A stretch of DNA of 64,000 bases from positions 2,923,001-2,987,000 of the forward strand of contig NC_134029.1 of assembly GCF_964204645.1 (NCBI RefSeq), read 5' to 3'. A model generated the notes under the pieces. It searched no databases and was not told where the DNA came from. It saw nothing but the letters and a program-made list of their open reading frames with translations. Of this stretch, positions 37,701-50,600 are shown one piece after another. Position 1 is the stretch's first letter. Every line of letters starts with the position of its first letter. Origin of the DNA: Tubulanus polymorphus (taxonomy: Eukaryota; Nemertea; Palaeonemertea; Tubulaniformes; Tubulanidae). Made by a program: the position numbers and the translations under genes.

Positions 37701-40700
37701 GTATAGATTTCTTCTTTGCTGACACAGCTATTGTTTTAATAACTGTATAAACAAAGACTTGTGATACGTATCTGAAAATATCGATTTGAAAGTGTGGGCT
37801 GTCTGGAGTGTCACATCCCTAGGCAACCATCATTGTGATGAGGCTCCTCTACAGCTTCCATATACAATGATGTGTATACAACAGAGACATCCGCAAAACC
37901 CTGCATATGTCTATAGCTATTCATCAAATAACGTCATTTTGTTAACTACTAAGCGAATAAAGAATTAGGCTACCTGATTTGTGACTAAGTTTATACCGTT
38001 TTCAGTATGAATGAATTTCGCCAAATGTTCTATTTTCGTCTGTCTAAATGCTGATAGTCATTCAGTGCACAGAATAATTCGAGTCTTTATAAATGAATAG
38101 CATGGATTCAATTATAGTGTAATGTCTTCTGACGAATTACCGCATACATCAATCTCTCGTCTATGCGGCACATGTAGCTGTTTGTCTGGGGATAATGAAT
38201 GTTATAAATCCCCGAGGAACGAATAGCGTGGTGTCTCAGACGTAGCTTAATCTTCTTCAATAATAAAAGCTATTGCAGCTAATACTTCGCCCAGATGACT
38301 GATGCTTTCAGGGCCTTATTCTATTCTATGTTGTATAGTGTCGGCTACGGTTATGTATGAAGCTTATTTTGTCTCGGCATTAACATTGAATGGTACTATA
38401 TCATAGTTACATCAGAAGCTCACGGTCTGTGAAATGTGTAAAGAGCTTCATGAACCCACTTAAATCCGGCATCCGAGGCTCCTGATCGATTCATACATTT
38501 TAATCTTGTCGATTTCAGGTGAAAGAATCGTGACTTATTCGTCCGGATGCTTGCAGACGGAAGTACTGGTTAATCCACAATGCAGCACGGTAAGAAATCG
38601 TCTGTATTCCCTGATCGGTTCACCGCTGCAATACAAGTACATCATATTCGCCGGTCATATGATCCAAGGCTCCGGCGCCTGGGTACTCCAGGATAACATA
38701 TTCGGGCCGGATCAGGTCATACAGATCGTTAAAGATACGCCTGACGCCGATTTAAAAGACTCTCTTATTACGATTCATTGTTTGGAAGAGGGTGATTGGT
38801 CGACTGCCGCATTCGCAAAACAACTTAAAGGTACGAACATCAAGGTGAACCCGGAAGGAAAGCTGACCGAGATCGCCGGCGTTATGCAGTTTACGGCTTA
38901 CGCTTCAAACTTCATCCACGTGCAACAAGTCGAGGACATTCTACAGTCATCGGACGTCGTCGGAAACATTAGATTTAGCAAGCCTACATTGTACATATTC
39001 CCCGGGGGTCAAGGGGATTCCGCACTGTTCGGTATAAGCGGTTTTAATCTCCTCGTTAATGGAGGATTTAATCGTAAAGCGTGCTTTTGGGATTTCACTC
39101 GACATCTAGACCGTATTGATGCCCTACTCCTTACGCATTTAGGCGCTGACAACATATTTGCTGTAAGCAGTGTTATGCAGCGTAAGGCAGCTCAGTCCGT
39201 ACATCCTGAAATCGGTTACATATATTATAACGCTATTGATAAGGTAAAGCATTCCACGAATGGCGAATCGCCACGTGATAAATCTCGAGGTCTTCTTATA
39301 AATGTACTCGATGAAGGTAATCGCATTGTAGAAAATTTGAAATTACAAGGCCAATCACCGGCTTCTTGCGTGCGACCGAATTCAAGTGAACCTATCAATC
39401 TTTATCATAAGGTCGGCCACGGGTCATTAGATATGTACATTTTGAATCCGCAGCAGGATAGCAAAGAATTGAAAGATTTCTTGCTGCAATGGAGCAAGAA
39501 AGTCCCAAATATTTCGGCCTGTAAACCAGGCCAAATCCCGTTACCTGATTCTGTGTCTGTATGCTCACTTCTAGTCTGGCAGCCAGCCAACAAGTCAGAA
39601 AATATCACTCGAATCTTGTTCCCAGGTAACGTTCCTCAGCAAAAAGTATTTGAGGGTCTCGACAAATTGAAGGCGTTAGATTTCCTTAAATTTCCACAAT
39701 GCACCGACGATGATCTCCACAATAAGAAGAAGCCAGTTGCCGGTAAATCAGCAGCTAAATCGGTTACGAAAGCAGGTACAAGTAAACTGGGCATTAGAAC
39801 AGCGGGTGAGAGAAAGGGAAGTGATGCTAAAACAGATTCAAAAACAGCAAGTAAGAGTCCCTCGCCACCGAAACAACCGACAAAGAAAGTTAACGATGCT
39901 AAAAAAGGCAAAACACCTCCGTCTAAATCATCACCAAGTGTAAAAAGTCCTGGAGACAAACCCAAAGAGCTAGCCCCAGTTCCTGTTGTAGGAGCTGTGC
40001 CTCCAGTACCAGTTGGGGAACCAACACCTCCGGCACCAATTGTTGAAGCGGCACCTCCAGCACCAGTAGAACCAATACCACCACCTCCAACTAAAAAGGA
40101 ACCTGAACCCATTGTTGAGCCAGTAGCTCCAGCTGCTATTGATGAGCCAGTAGCCCCTGCTCCTATTGTTGAGCCAGTAGCTCCTGCTCCTATTGTTGAA
40201 GCCTCACCTCCTGCCTCAGATGATCCGCTTCTAGATTTTGGTATTCCTCCTCCAGAAACGCCTCCAGAACCAAAAGCTGAGTCTCTTCCTGATCCAATTA
40301 TCCCTGTTGCGCCTGTAGAACCAGCTCTTATTGAGGATGATGTGCTGCTTGCAACTAAAGACTCTCCAACTGAAGATGCGTTAACACCAGATGACACAGA
40401 TGAGCCTTCTGTGGCTGAAGTTGTTAATGAAACCCCTGCATCTCTCGACGACCTTGAACCTGCTCCCACAGGTGATCTATTGGGAGAAAAATTGGAGCCT
40501 GCAGATGTACCAAATGGTTTAGGCGATCCTTTCATAGATACCCCATCTCCAGCTGATCCTCCTTCAGCTGATCTTCTTGGAGATCTCGATACGCCACAAG
40601 CTTTACCTGATCCAGCAGTACAGCTTGAAGCTTTCGGCCAACCTGTTTTAGATACACAAGAACCCATGAAAGGGCATGTAGAAGAAGAGGATGTATCATC

Positions 40701-42834
40701 CATTCTTCCAAGCAAGCAGGAGGATCTTTCCACTCTTGAGCCTGAAGAAATAGAATCAGAAACAACTCAGCCTGATCAAGCTTTGTTGTCCCAATCAGAG
40801 CCAATTGAGGCTGAATCCACACAGCCAGATCAAGCTTTCTTCCAACCTGAACCCATTGAGCCTGAATCCGCACAGCCGGATCAAGCTTTCTTCTCCCAAC
40901 CTGAACCCATTGAGCCCGAATCCACACAGTCGGATCAAGCTTTCTTCTCCCAACCTGAACCCATTGAACCCGAATCCACACAGCCAGATCAAGCTTTCTT
41001 CTCCCAACCTGAACCCATTGAGCCCGAATCCACACAGCCGGATCAAGCTTTCTTCTCCCAACCTGAACCCATTGAACCCGAATCCACACAGCCGGATCAA
41101 GCTTTCTTCTCCCAACCTGAACCCATTGAACCCGAATCCACACAGCCAGATCAAGCTTTCTTCTCTCAACCTGAACCCATTGAGCCCGAATCCACACAGC
41201 CGGATCAAGCTTTCTTCTCCCAACCTGAACCCATTGAACCTGAACCTGCACAGCCAGATCAAGCTTTCTTCTCCCAACCTGAACCCATTGAACCTGAACC
41301 TGCACAGCCAGATCAAGCTTTCTTCTCCCAACCAGAGCCAATTGAGCCTGAATCCACACAGCCGGATCAAGTACTCTTCCAACAAGAGCCCATTGACTCT
41401 GACAAAATATTTTTAGAGGAAGCATCTCATTGTGACACTGTAGAGCAACCTGGAAATGATGATCCATCTGAAAAGGCTAAACTCGCTGAATTGGGAATTT
41501 TTGATGATGAAGCTGGTTCTTTACCTTCACATGAAAAGCTGGATAGTCAGAAACTTGCTGAATTAGGTATCTTTGATGAAGAAAGTGAAAAGGATGTGGA
41601 TACAACAGAAACTCAATATCTTCAGCATTCGCCCGAAGATGTAGAAAATGCTAATGTACCAATGGACCAACGAATCATGGCAGAGATGGGTATATATGAT
41701 GAGGATGATTCGACAAATGCCAACAGATCTGAACCTACGCAGCAGGAATCTAGTCGTGAATCAAGCATACCTTCCGATTCACAGTCTCGAGAAACTCCTG
41801 ATACTGAAATTGAGATGGACGATAAACCTGCAGAAGAGGCATCAGTTCAGTCAAGCATTGAGACAACAGAGAAAGATGTAGCAGATGTCAATCTCGTTCA
41901 TCAGCCTGATCCATTCGTAGGTACAGATAGCAATGATCCATTCCAACCCGAACCATTGCAGATCCAGACCGGCGAGCCTTCTGAGCCATTTGACCCATTG
42001 AAAGACTGGGATGAACCAATGGGTTTACCATCACCACCTCCTCCCGAAGATAAGACAGCGAGCGCTACTGCCAATGACGTCAATCATAAGCCGACTACGA
42101 AAAAACCCGCTACGCGTAAACCAGCATCGGCTACCGCAAAAACGACTGACGTCAAGAAGAAGAGTCCGACGTCACCCACAAAGCCATTGACAACGACTAC
42201 GAGGAAAACAACTACGGAAAAGAAAGGAGACACGACATCGACCACAAAAACTACAACCGTCGAAAAGAAGGGAAATGCTACGAGTACAACAAAAACATCT
42301 ACGACCACTACGAGAAATGCAGCTCCGCTTAAAAAGACACGACCTACATCAGCACCGGTTAAAGATGCGAAGGAAAACGCTGCCCCTGCTACGAAGAAGG
42401 CACTGGCTTCAAAGCCAGCATCGGCGAAGACCCGCCCCACGAGCACCGCCTCGGCCAGTCCTAAACCTAAAGCTCTCGCCCCTGTCTCACCATTTTACGT
42501 GGATTTGACATACGTGCCAAACCACGGAAATGCACAATACTGTGATCTAGAATTTTTCCGACGTGTTCGCGCTCGATATTACGTAGTCAGCAGTCTGAAC
42601 CCTAGCGCCCATGTCCTCAACTCATTGCTGGAGGCGAAACAAACCTGGGAAGATAAGGATTTAGAGGTGACGGTCATACCTACTTATGATAATGATACAT
42701 TACGTCACTGGATGGGTCTTCATCGCGATAAGTTAACCGAATTAAAAATTGACGTCGCGCCATCAGCTAGTCGGTGTACTATACAGCTGCAAGATCATGA
42801 GACTAGTTGTGCTGCATACAGATTAGAATTCTAA
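28750..42834 (+). CDS. Microtubule-associated protein 1 (MAP1/futsch family)
   Basis: Neuronal microtubule- and actin-associated protein, cleaved into heavy and light chains in vertebrates. Exons 28750-28906, 37049-37141 and 38519-42834 join in phase to 1521 residues; the last exon alone codes 1438, as is usual for MAP1 genes. The N-terminal domain matches MAP1A/B/S blocks: [73 protein letters not shown], then THLGADN as a degenerate metallo-beta-lactamase-type motif (about 288) and [20 protein letters not shown]. The centre is Lys/Ser-rich, then Pro/Glu-rich, with eleven 18-residue repeats (about 844-1041) and three AELGI(F/Y)D motifs. A Lys/Thr-rich basic segment precedes the light-chain C-terminal domain (about 1408-1521: [30 protein letters not shown]). 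The first ATG precedes a standard GTAAGT donor. Intron 1 is 8.1 kb. Confidence 0.95.
28907..37048 (+). other. MAP1 intron 1 (8.1 kb), no gene seen
   Basis: The largest intron in the window. AT-rich, with no convincing exon on either strand. It contains a short CAG run at 32277-32296 and a CTG-rich stretch at about 33870-33892. The ORFs in it (the longest is 124 codons, 31761-32135) have no splice context or family resemblance. A gene with a long first intron often keeps enhancers or alternative promoters there, but nothing in the sequence identifies any. Confidence 0.7.
37142..38518 (+). other. MAP1 intron 2, no gene seen
   Basis: A 1.4-kb intron with a standard GTAAGA donor and a TTTCAG acceptor. 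No other feature is supported. Confidence 0.7.
40797..41390 (+). repeat. 54-bp (18-residue) coding tandem repeat in MAP1
   Basis: Eleven units of about 54 bases encode variants of [18 protein letters not shown], ending in a partial unit (QQEPIDS). The central units are nearly identical in DNA, differing mainly at third positions and at CCAGAT/CCGGAT. The edge units differ: EAEST, ESAQ, STQSD, EPAQ and QVLF. Because 54 is divisible by three and the units lack stops, several other frames stay open across it; those are not genes. Confidence 0.95.
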
Positions 42835-45800
42835 CTTTCATTAGGGAACCGACTTCCTAGCTAAATTGTGATTCATTAATATATAGATAATAACGACAAT
42901 ACTAGTTTTTCTTCGAGTAAGATTTTACTCTATCGCGGAATATTGAAATTTGTATTTGATTCAGCGAGTTAGAAATAAAGCCTAGCTGCTGGATGATGAT
43001 ATTTGCGGGGTGAAATCCAATTTGATGACGGATTGCGATTGTGACACAGTTGGTTGGTATTAGTTTTCGGATTGATTAAATATACAATGCTCTCTTGTCG
43101 CTGTATTAATTGACTGGTGTACCGTACAAGCGAACTGAGACATGTCACAATTCGTCCCATGGCCATGTTGTTTTTCATCAATGAAAATTGGGTGTCGATC
43201 AATTAGCGTTTCGTATGTTATAGCCTGATTATCATTACACGACGTATATATTGATAAAAATACTGTGGCATGAGCTTCAAAAGCTGCCACGGAACCAGCG
43301 CAACATAGCTAGCTATACTTCATTCTCGGCTTAAGACCATACTCTCTAAGCAACGCGATATCCGCAGGCCATTTCTAAAGATCATGTGCGTGATGTGCGC
43401 AAATCATCAATGCATTCTTCGATGTTGTTTGTCTTCGCTTTAATCTATAGAAGAAGTTTATCCGCTAAGGCAGTTATGAATCAAAACATTTATCCACCAC
43501 AATAATCGGACATGTCAGACATAAGTATAAATATGTTGTTCGTCGAGAATAAAAGGTTTGCAAAGTTCAAAAGTGATGAGAGCGTTTCATTTTTTTGCTT
43601 ATTCATTACCTCCAGACCAAATCAAAATGATATCTAAATCGGTAGTTTGAGAAATAACTGCCATTAACTGGCAATTTGATAAATTCAGTATTGTATTCAT
43701 TCAGTAATAACTTCATGTATGAATCTGCATCTATGCAGAATCGGATATTTATTGTCTTGAATGTGTATTGGTGGCGATGAAAAATAATGTGTAAACCCCG
43801 AATCGTGGTAATTTCGTACTCTATTCGGCTGATAATTTGGACGTTACACAATGGTAAAACATGCGATAGAATGCGTAGAATTCTAGTTATTTGCTGCAGT
43901 GATTACTGAAATCAGTCCAACATGTAGAGTGCAGTTTGTTGGTAGGTATACAAGCAGCTCGCAGCTCTCCTCTTGATGATGTTGGCAAATGAGTCATTGA
44001 TGTAAATAACGTATTCAGCACTTATTCATTTCGAATATTCGCGTTGTATCCTCTCTACTGCTATACTTTATATCATCAAGTGGAGGTTTTTTAGGCAGTC
44101 AAAGGTTAATTGATTATGTATTGTTTGATTGAGCGTAGTTTTTGGGCGTGTTTCGATGTCACGGTGGAACGAATCTATGAATCTACACTAGCACTGCGTT
44201 ACAGTCCGTGGTGTAGATGTCTGCTCATAGATGGCACCACATGCTTGACACCGCGCGGTACTAGCCTGAATGAACTGTATCTCGACTGCTTTTTTGCATT
44301 GTTCTGTTGGTTTTTTATACGATTTATATTATATTATGTGTACATATAGAACACTCGTGATTATTATTATTAATATTATTAATTAAATTAGGTACGATTG
44401 ATTAATTAGATAATTATTCCATGATTTGTTTAGGCGTAGGGACGCAATGAAGATTAAATATAGTAAGAGCTTATTTCGAGAGCTTTGTTATGATATTGAT
44501 ATCGCGTATAATTGATAAACTATGATACCTGATGATGCGTAATAAAGGATTTAAAGCCCAGAGAATTGTCAATAAGATAAAATGTTTAATGTAGTTAGAT
44601 AGACTTGAAGGGGGCCGCACTTGTCAACAGCTTTTTATATTGTGTCATTAGATTTAAAAAACTGGTGTCGGCTTAATGATATATACAATGTTGAAATAAT
44701 TAACACACGTTCGTTTGCCGTATGTCGTCTTTTTCATTAATTAATAATTGCAACGATATTATTGATAATTATTAATCTTCCAGGTTTTTTTGTAGTATGG
44801 TAATCGATGTTTATGAATCGAATGAAAAATTGAAAGCTTTTTCTGCTAGATGTAAATATTCATTATGAAATGTGTGCGAAGCGATTCCTTAAAGGAAATT
44901 AGTAACAGTAGATGTTTAGGCCAGTTCGGGGGTTAGTGACTAGTGAAACTCGTGTGAAGCTGAATTTACGTGGTGATGGAAGCCTAGCTATAAATCATGG
45001 TTCAACAAATTCTCTTCTATGAAGCTACGTAAATCGATGACTGTATTGTCTTGTGTAATATTTCGATAAGATGATTATAAAATGTTTATAAATGTTGTGG
45101 TTATTTTCTCTCTATGGTCTGTGTGAGTATGTTGGCGTGCTCAAGCATTTATACCGAACTGATAGTCGTAATAATGATGATGATTTTTGTGAGATTTTGC
45201 GCTGCTCCTCACTCGAGAGGGCGGGGGCGCGGGCTGATTGCGTTGATGTGCTATTTTTGGTCACTGCTCGTGTGGGTTGCGAACTAAAGAGTGCCATGTT
45301 AGAAGGTTTCGGTTTCCATGGTGATCGAAATAAGTTGAGACCCCTTCTATTTTTAAGTAAACTGCTGTTATATGTAATTATTGTCACTTATGAAATTATT
45401 TTCTGTATCTTTATTTAGTCTGTAATGACGCATTTGGTTGGTAATAGAATATAGAATCTGACTGCGTTTGCTTTTATCTCAAATAGCGGGATTGTATAAT
45501 GACACCAAACCTATCCCTTATCAATAACAGATGTTGTGTTATCACCTAAATTTACATGTGATCTGAAAGACATATTTCTACTGTGTTACTTGAACCTAGA
45601 GACATAATTGATAATTACTGTATGCCTTTGAATAATGACTACTGTTGGTTATGCTCAAAACTCGATTGAATTATGTATAAATCGAATTACAAGTTATTAC
45701 AATCATTGTGTCTAGAAGGGTCAACTGCAGTTAGATGTATGCTTGTCGGTGCAGCGGTAACAAAATCAATAGTACAAGCGAAAACTTGGCATCAAATCGA

Positions 45801-47323
45801 TGCATAAATACTGTCTGAAAATGTTGAAAGATTCTGTGAAATATGACATTTGAGTAGTCTGACATTATTCCAGTCTGGTTGTAGTGATATTTGTGCGAAC
45901 AACGCAGTTTTTATAGGTTTATTTAGCGGTTCATGTATTTAGAGTGAATGTGAAAAATGAAGCCAAATTGACACTTAACTCATAAATTTATACTTATTGA
46001 TTACATTAGTTCAATATGTTTTATAGCATATATAACTCTGTGCTGTGACATCAGGTTTGATGGTAATTTATTCTCAAATCCCCACCATAATTTTTGAGAT
46101 TTGTAACTCTTAAGAACAGCTCATGATTTGGGATTTCTCCACGAATTGGTTGTTTGAAAGTGGATTTTTGAATGGACCAGAAAGAGATCTTGTTTAATAT
46201 TACTGATTATTTGGTGCAGCATTTTGTAATAATATCATCCAAATATTATATATCTTTTACAGTTGCATACTTATGCATCATAGGCAATGACTGTATTTCA
46301 TCGGAGACCAAACTGGACTTTAGAGGTGTTAATCAACTGATATATATGTATGAATCTCACATAACTTATTAATGTCATTCGATGAGCTCGAGTAGGTTCG
46401 CTGACACATCATTAATAAGTCAAGTAGGAATTGCTCTTCTAGAAAGGTCGCTGCTTAAGACAAATAGCTCTAAAAACTAAGAATATATTTGTTTGAATTT
46501 GCTTGCGTAGCCTCACCCCTTGAAAGTGGGATTAATCATACTCTATTCAAATGTGTGTATATTCTTTGTTCAGCCTTCTGTCAATCACTTGCTATGGATA
46601 TAATATTAATAAGCAGTTGTTTTATGCAATGTCGCCACCCGATATCTTATAATCATGCATGAAAAAATTTGAAAAATAAAAATGGCAAAAAGTGCTGTAT
46701 CTATGGTGTTGAATTGTCAGTGTTTGATTGTTATTTTACGTTTGTCCTTCATCTGGTCGCGCACTCCGGACCTACCATATATCCTGTCTCTTCATATCAA
46801 TACTTGTTACTGCTGTCTAACCCGCTCAATTCGTGTCACATTATTCCAGATATTCATTCGAATTATGTACAAAACTTCCTCTCTTTTCCATCCATGATAT
46901 ACTATTTTTCGAGAAAATAATCAATATAAAATATAAACAGCCATTGTCCTCTCTCGATCCCGAGACATCATCCGACAGTAGAGAAACCAGCAACCACAAC
47001 AAACATTGTTAAACAACTGGGTAATCTTTTAACTTAAATTAGTAATATTTATTACGTATCAATATTTTACGTGCCGCCTTCATGAACAGATTGAAGCCAA
47101 ATTAAAACACATTCAGAAAACACTAATTACTGGTAACAGTAAGTGACATCGTTCCGCTGATATTTAAAACATGATGAGTTCACTTAAATCCAGCACACGC
47201 TTCACAAGCACGAAATATGTAATTGTTTAAAAATGTCTTCTATCCTATAACTAATCACAGTCGATGAAGAGAAAGATGATGCTGATGATGATGATGAAAG
47301 GATTCGTAGTGTAAGAGGATTCA
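42835..47323. other. Convergent spacer, MAP1 and DNAJA3 3' ends
   Basis: 4.5 kb of AT-rich DNA with no gene I can support. AATAAA at 42974-42979 is a plausible MAP1 poly(A) signal, 140 bases past the stop, though much of the interval could be an extended neuronal 3' UTR. A (TTA)n-like stretch is at about 44360-44390. The paired plus and minus ORFs near 45.1-45.4 kb lie over a GC-rich patch and have no family resemblance. Confidence 0.55.
42974..42979 (+). terminator. Candidate MAP1 poly(A) signal
   Basis: The first AATAAA after the MAP1 stop, 140 bases downstream. Other AATAAA hexamers occur later, so longer 3' UTRs are possible. Confidence 0.4.
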
Positions 47324-47424
47324 TTAACCGCTATCTTCTTTTTTATTTTTGTCGAGCCATTGTTCGTTCAAAATAGTCCGTAATTGCGCAACAAGATCAT
47401 CTTTATCATCTACACACAGGCGCC
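47324..47424 (-). CDS. Candidate alternative last exon of DNAJA3
   Basis: On the minus strand TTTTTGTAG precedes an open stretch that ends in TAA. Joined to the G left by DNAJA3 exon 11 (47921-48018), it reads in phase G-RLCVDDKDDLVAQLRTILNEQWLDKNKKEDSG-stop. The result is an acidic/amphipathic tail replacing the usual [12 protein letters not shown] ending. The phase match, clean acceptor and protein-like composition support an exon. Alternative C-termini of DNAJA3 (long and short forms) are known in mammals, but this tail is not one I recognise. A poly(A) signal (AATAAA, minus strand) is at 47048-47053. It could instead belong to an unseen gene or be chance. Confidence 0.45.
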
Positions 47425-47602
47425 CTACAAAAACCATATAATGAACATTCGTTATTCAATTGACAATAAAATCTACCGGTAAAAAAAAATTCTTCTAAAT
47501 AAGTATTCAATTATGGGGCAATAATCTGTAGCTGTAGACTGCCTAGTAAAGCCAAGAGTAAAGAACAGAACTGCCTACCTATTAAACTAAGTTATATCTA
47601 TG

Positions 47603-50600
47603 TCAGCCAAAGATTTTCTTCTTCATTTTTGTAAGGAATCCATCATTAGAACTGGATTCGGGACTATTTTTGCCTTCATCATCGTTACCTGCGGTTGTAT
47701 AAGACAATAATAACGATCAACTTTTAACCGAACTGAACTCGTAGAAAATATCTTAGGGGTTTCAGTGTATTGAACGAATTTGACTTTCGGATTATCGATT
47801 AACAGAACCTTCAAGAAAACTAATCGTAACAAGTTTTACTGACTAAATTTTGATGAAACTGTGCGAAGAATATCTTTGGCCGAGAATTCGATTCCGTGTA
47901 TTAAGATGCGCGAGTTTTACCTGCTGAGGTTTGAGCTATACCATTTACTGCACCATTCACATCAGTTTCAGTTTCAGCATAAGCTTGTATCAACGCCTTT
48001 TGTTTATTTGACAATTTACTGGAAAAAAACCCCATCAATTCATCAACTATAGAAATAACTTCATCCGTGTATATACATATATCGCAATTTTATTAAAAGT
48101 TAGATTTTAAATGATGAGAACAAACTGTTTGTGACTGCAAGGGACACTAGTTGGTGCTCGACAGGGAGCTGGACTGGTTCAAGAAAGGCGTCAGTGAAGC
48201 CATACAGATCAGGATCCACAGCCTTACCTCAAACGAGAGATAGATACCAGCTCCACCATGTTTGGAACAGTTCACTACGTATGCACTTGCATGTGAAGCG
48301 CATCGATGAAGATCGAATCGATTTGGATCAAAAGCTCAGGGCGAGTTTTAAATCCAATGAAATTGTGTATTTTCAACGTTTAAAGTTCATCCATCTATAA
48401 TTCATCACAGTATATCAGCATAAGTGATAATTTTACTGTTATTGAGAGTGAGACTTACGTCGGAACTTTGATGACGAAATAAATGTAGTGATCTCCGTAT
48501 CCGTAACTGTTTACACGACTAATACCTTTACCACCTAGACGTATCTTAGTATGTGACGACGTCCCAGCAGGAATCTGTAATAACATTAATATACCGAGTA
48601 ATATTTTGCAATTTCCTGCTTTATTTTGTAGTTACACTATAATTTAAGTCCAGGGCAGATCCGAAGGGATTAGAGCCTGAGTTACCTTAACATTGATATC
48701 ATCATAAACGCCGGGTACAATTACATTTCCACCGAGAATCGCTTGAGATAACGTAATTGCGACATCAGAATGTACATCAGCCCCTTCACGGCGGAAATCT
48801 TTACTTTTCGCTACCTACAAAAATAGCAACATAGTCTTATTCCATACCCATTTTGAGAAGTGAGATGTAGACCAGACTAGCTGATATCTCTAATTGTAGA
48901 ATTTTCAACAAAAAATCTGAATTATTTGACATAGAAAATAGTAGTTAAACTGAAAATGAACTAGAATCCATTCGCATTTTGAGAGAATATTGATATTCTC
49001 AGTAGTTGAGGTCTTAAGAAGAGTAAAAGCTAATCTCAAATAGTCAGGGTCTGCAGGAGACAGCAGAAACATGCAATACAGCCAACTAAACCCTTATAAA
49101 CTTAAACTTTCAATTAACTGCTATGCCAGGTTTTTTTTTGAGAATGATCTGAACAAGTAACAGTTAAACCCAGATACGTTATCACTCTCTCTCTTTATAA
49201 CACCACAATCCTAAATCATTGATTCGATGTGGCTTACAGTACATCGGGGATTAATTGTACTTACTTTTAACTGGACAAATAATTCATTTTTGCCCACATT
49301 AACACGAACGGTCTGTCCATCTTCAACACCTGAAAATAACAATAAGTAACAACTATCTTAATTATCTTAACAAATTCCATCAGAGATTCAATTTATCAGC
49401 GCTTCAACAAATAATAGGCACATGAAGCAAGTAGGTAGTACCAGCACTTACCAGCCGGTATTTTAACCATAACTTTCTTGCGTTGTAACGTGACACCTCG
49501 TCCGGAGCACTCCGTGCATGGAGTCGGAATAATAGTTCGTTTACCCATACATCGGCGACAAGTCGACTGCATCATGAAACTACCGAATGACGTCGTTTCC
49601 TACAATAGTGAATCATGTGTTTTAACAAGAGACGCGACATTCAATTACATATTCACCATGGAAAAGCGTCAATAAACTACCCGCCCGGATCCATTGCACT
49701 GAGGACACATAATTCTACGCGTGCCCGGTTCAGCTCCAGAACCATCACATTTCGGGCAAGTGTCTTTAGCGTTGATATTTATTTCCTTGTTGACTCCGCG
49801 AGCGGCTTGAGTGAAATTCAATTCTAACGTCACCTAAAATGACAAAACAAGAGTTTATGGATTAGATAATGACAAAACAAGAGTTTATGGATTAGATATT
49901 ATTGATGTAAAATTAGTCTTTCACGTTATAAAGAGCACGTTTTTAAACCCTGTTTTTTCCCAGCAGATGCAACTGGCGGGTACAATGGAGAGTTGCATCC
50001 AAAAATGGTCTTAAATTGTGAGACTGGACTTTAATATTAGATAAGCTTTAAAACAATAGATTGTTTTGGACTGGTCTTAAATCTAAGCGTAGCCTAGTTG
50101 GAACCGTACCCAAAAAAATTCAAAGAATGTTTTTTTTTCAGCTCACATTAATTCAACTATCTCAACCCATAATCAGTGAGAAAAGAATTATTCATCATAC
50201 CTCCATCGCTGCGGCAAATCCATGTTTCGAATCCTCGTAGCTTTCAAAATCAGAATACGACGAATTCATCCCAAAATCTTTGAAAAAATCGCGAAACAAA
50301 TCCTCTGCGGTGAAACCTGAAAAACATCATCGAAAAACAGTTTTCAAACTTAAAGAGAAAAATGCCTTCAATTCCAGGATTCTTCATACACCCCAAGATC
50401 ACAATCTAGTAACACGACTTTCTGTGACTTTTTTCAGCAAAATTCGACTCAATTTCACATTAGTCCATATTTCCTGACAGCGTGCTCACCTTTTTGTTGA
50501 CCACCTCGTCTCTGAGCAAATGGATTTTGATACGCGCCCTGACCAGGGAAGCCTTGTCCAAAGCCACCTGGGCCGCCCATTCCTGCTGACCCAAACGTAT

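Noticed and set aside
40797-41390. Regular repeats resembling a CRISPR array
   Set aside because: The units are contiguous 54-base coding repeats without spacers, inside a eukaryotic gene.
39636-41467. Long minus-strand ORFs (365 and 311 codons) and a 203-codon plus-frame ORF over MAP1
   Set aside because: They are shadows of the biased, Pro/Glu-rich and 54-bp-periodic MAP1 coding sequence. Their translations are repetitive and match no family, while the main frame matches MAP1 at both ends.
45092-45418. Overlapping plus and minus ORFs of 108 and 91 codons
   Set aside because: They overlap on opposite strands, with no splice context, no recognisable domain, and a location within probable 3' UTR or spacer.
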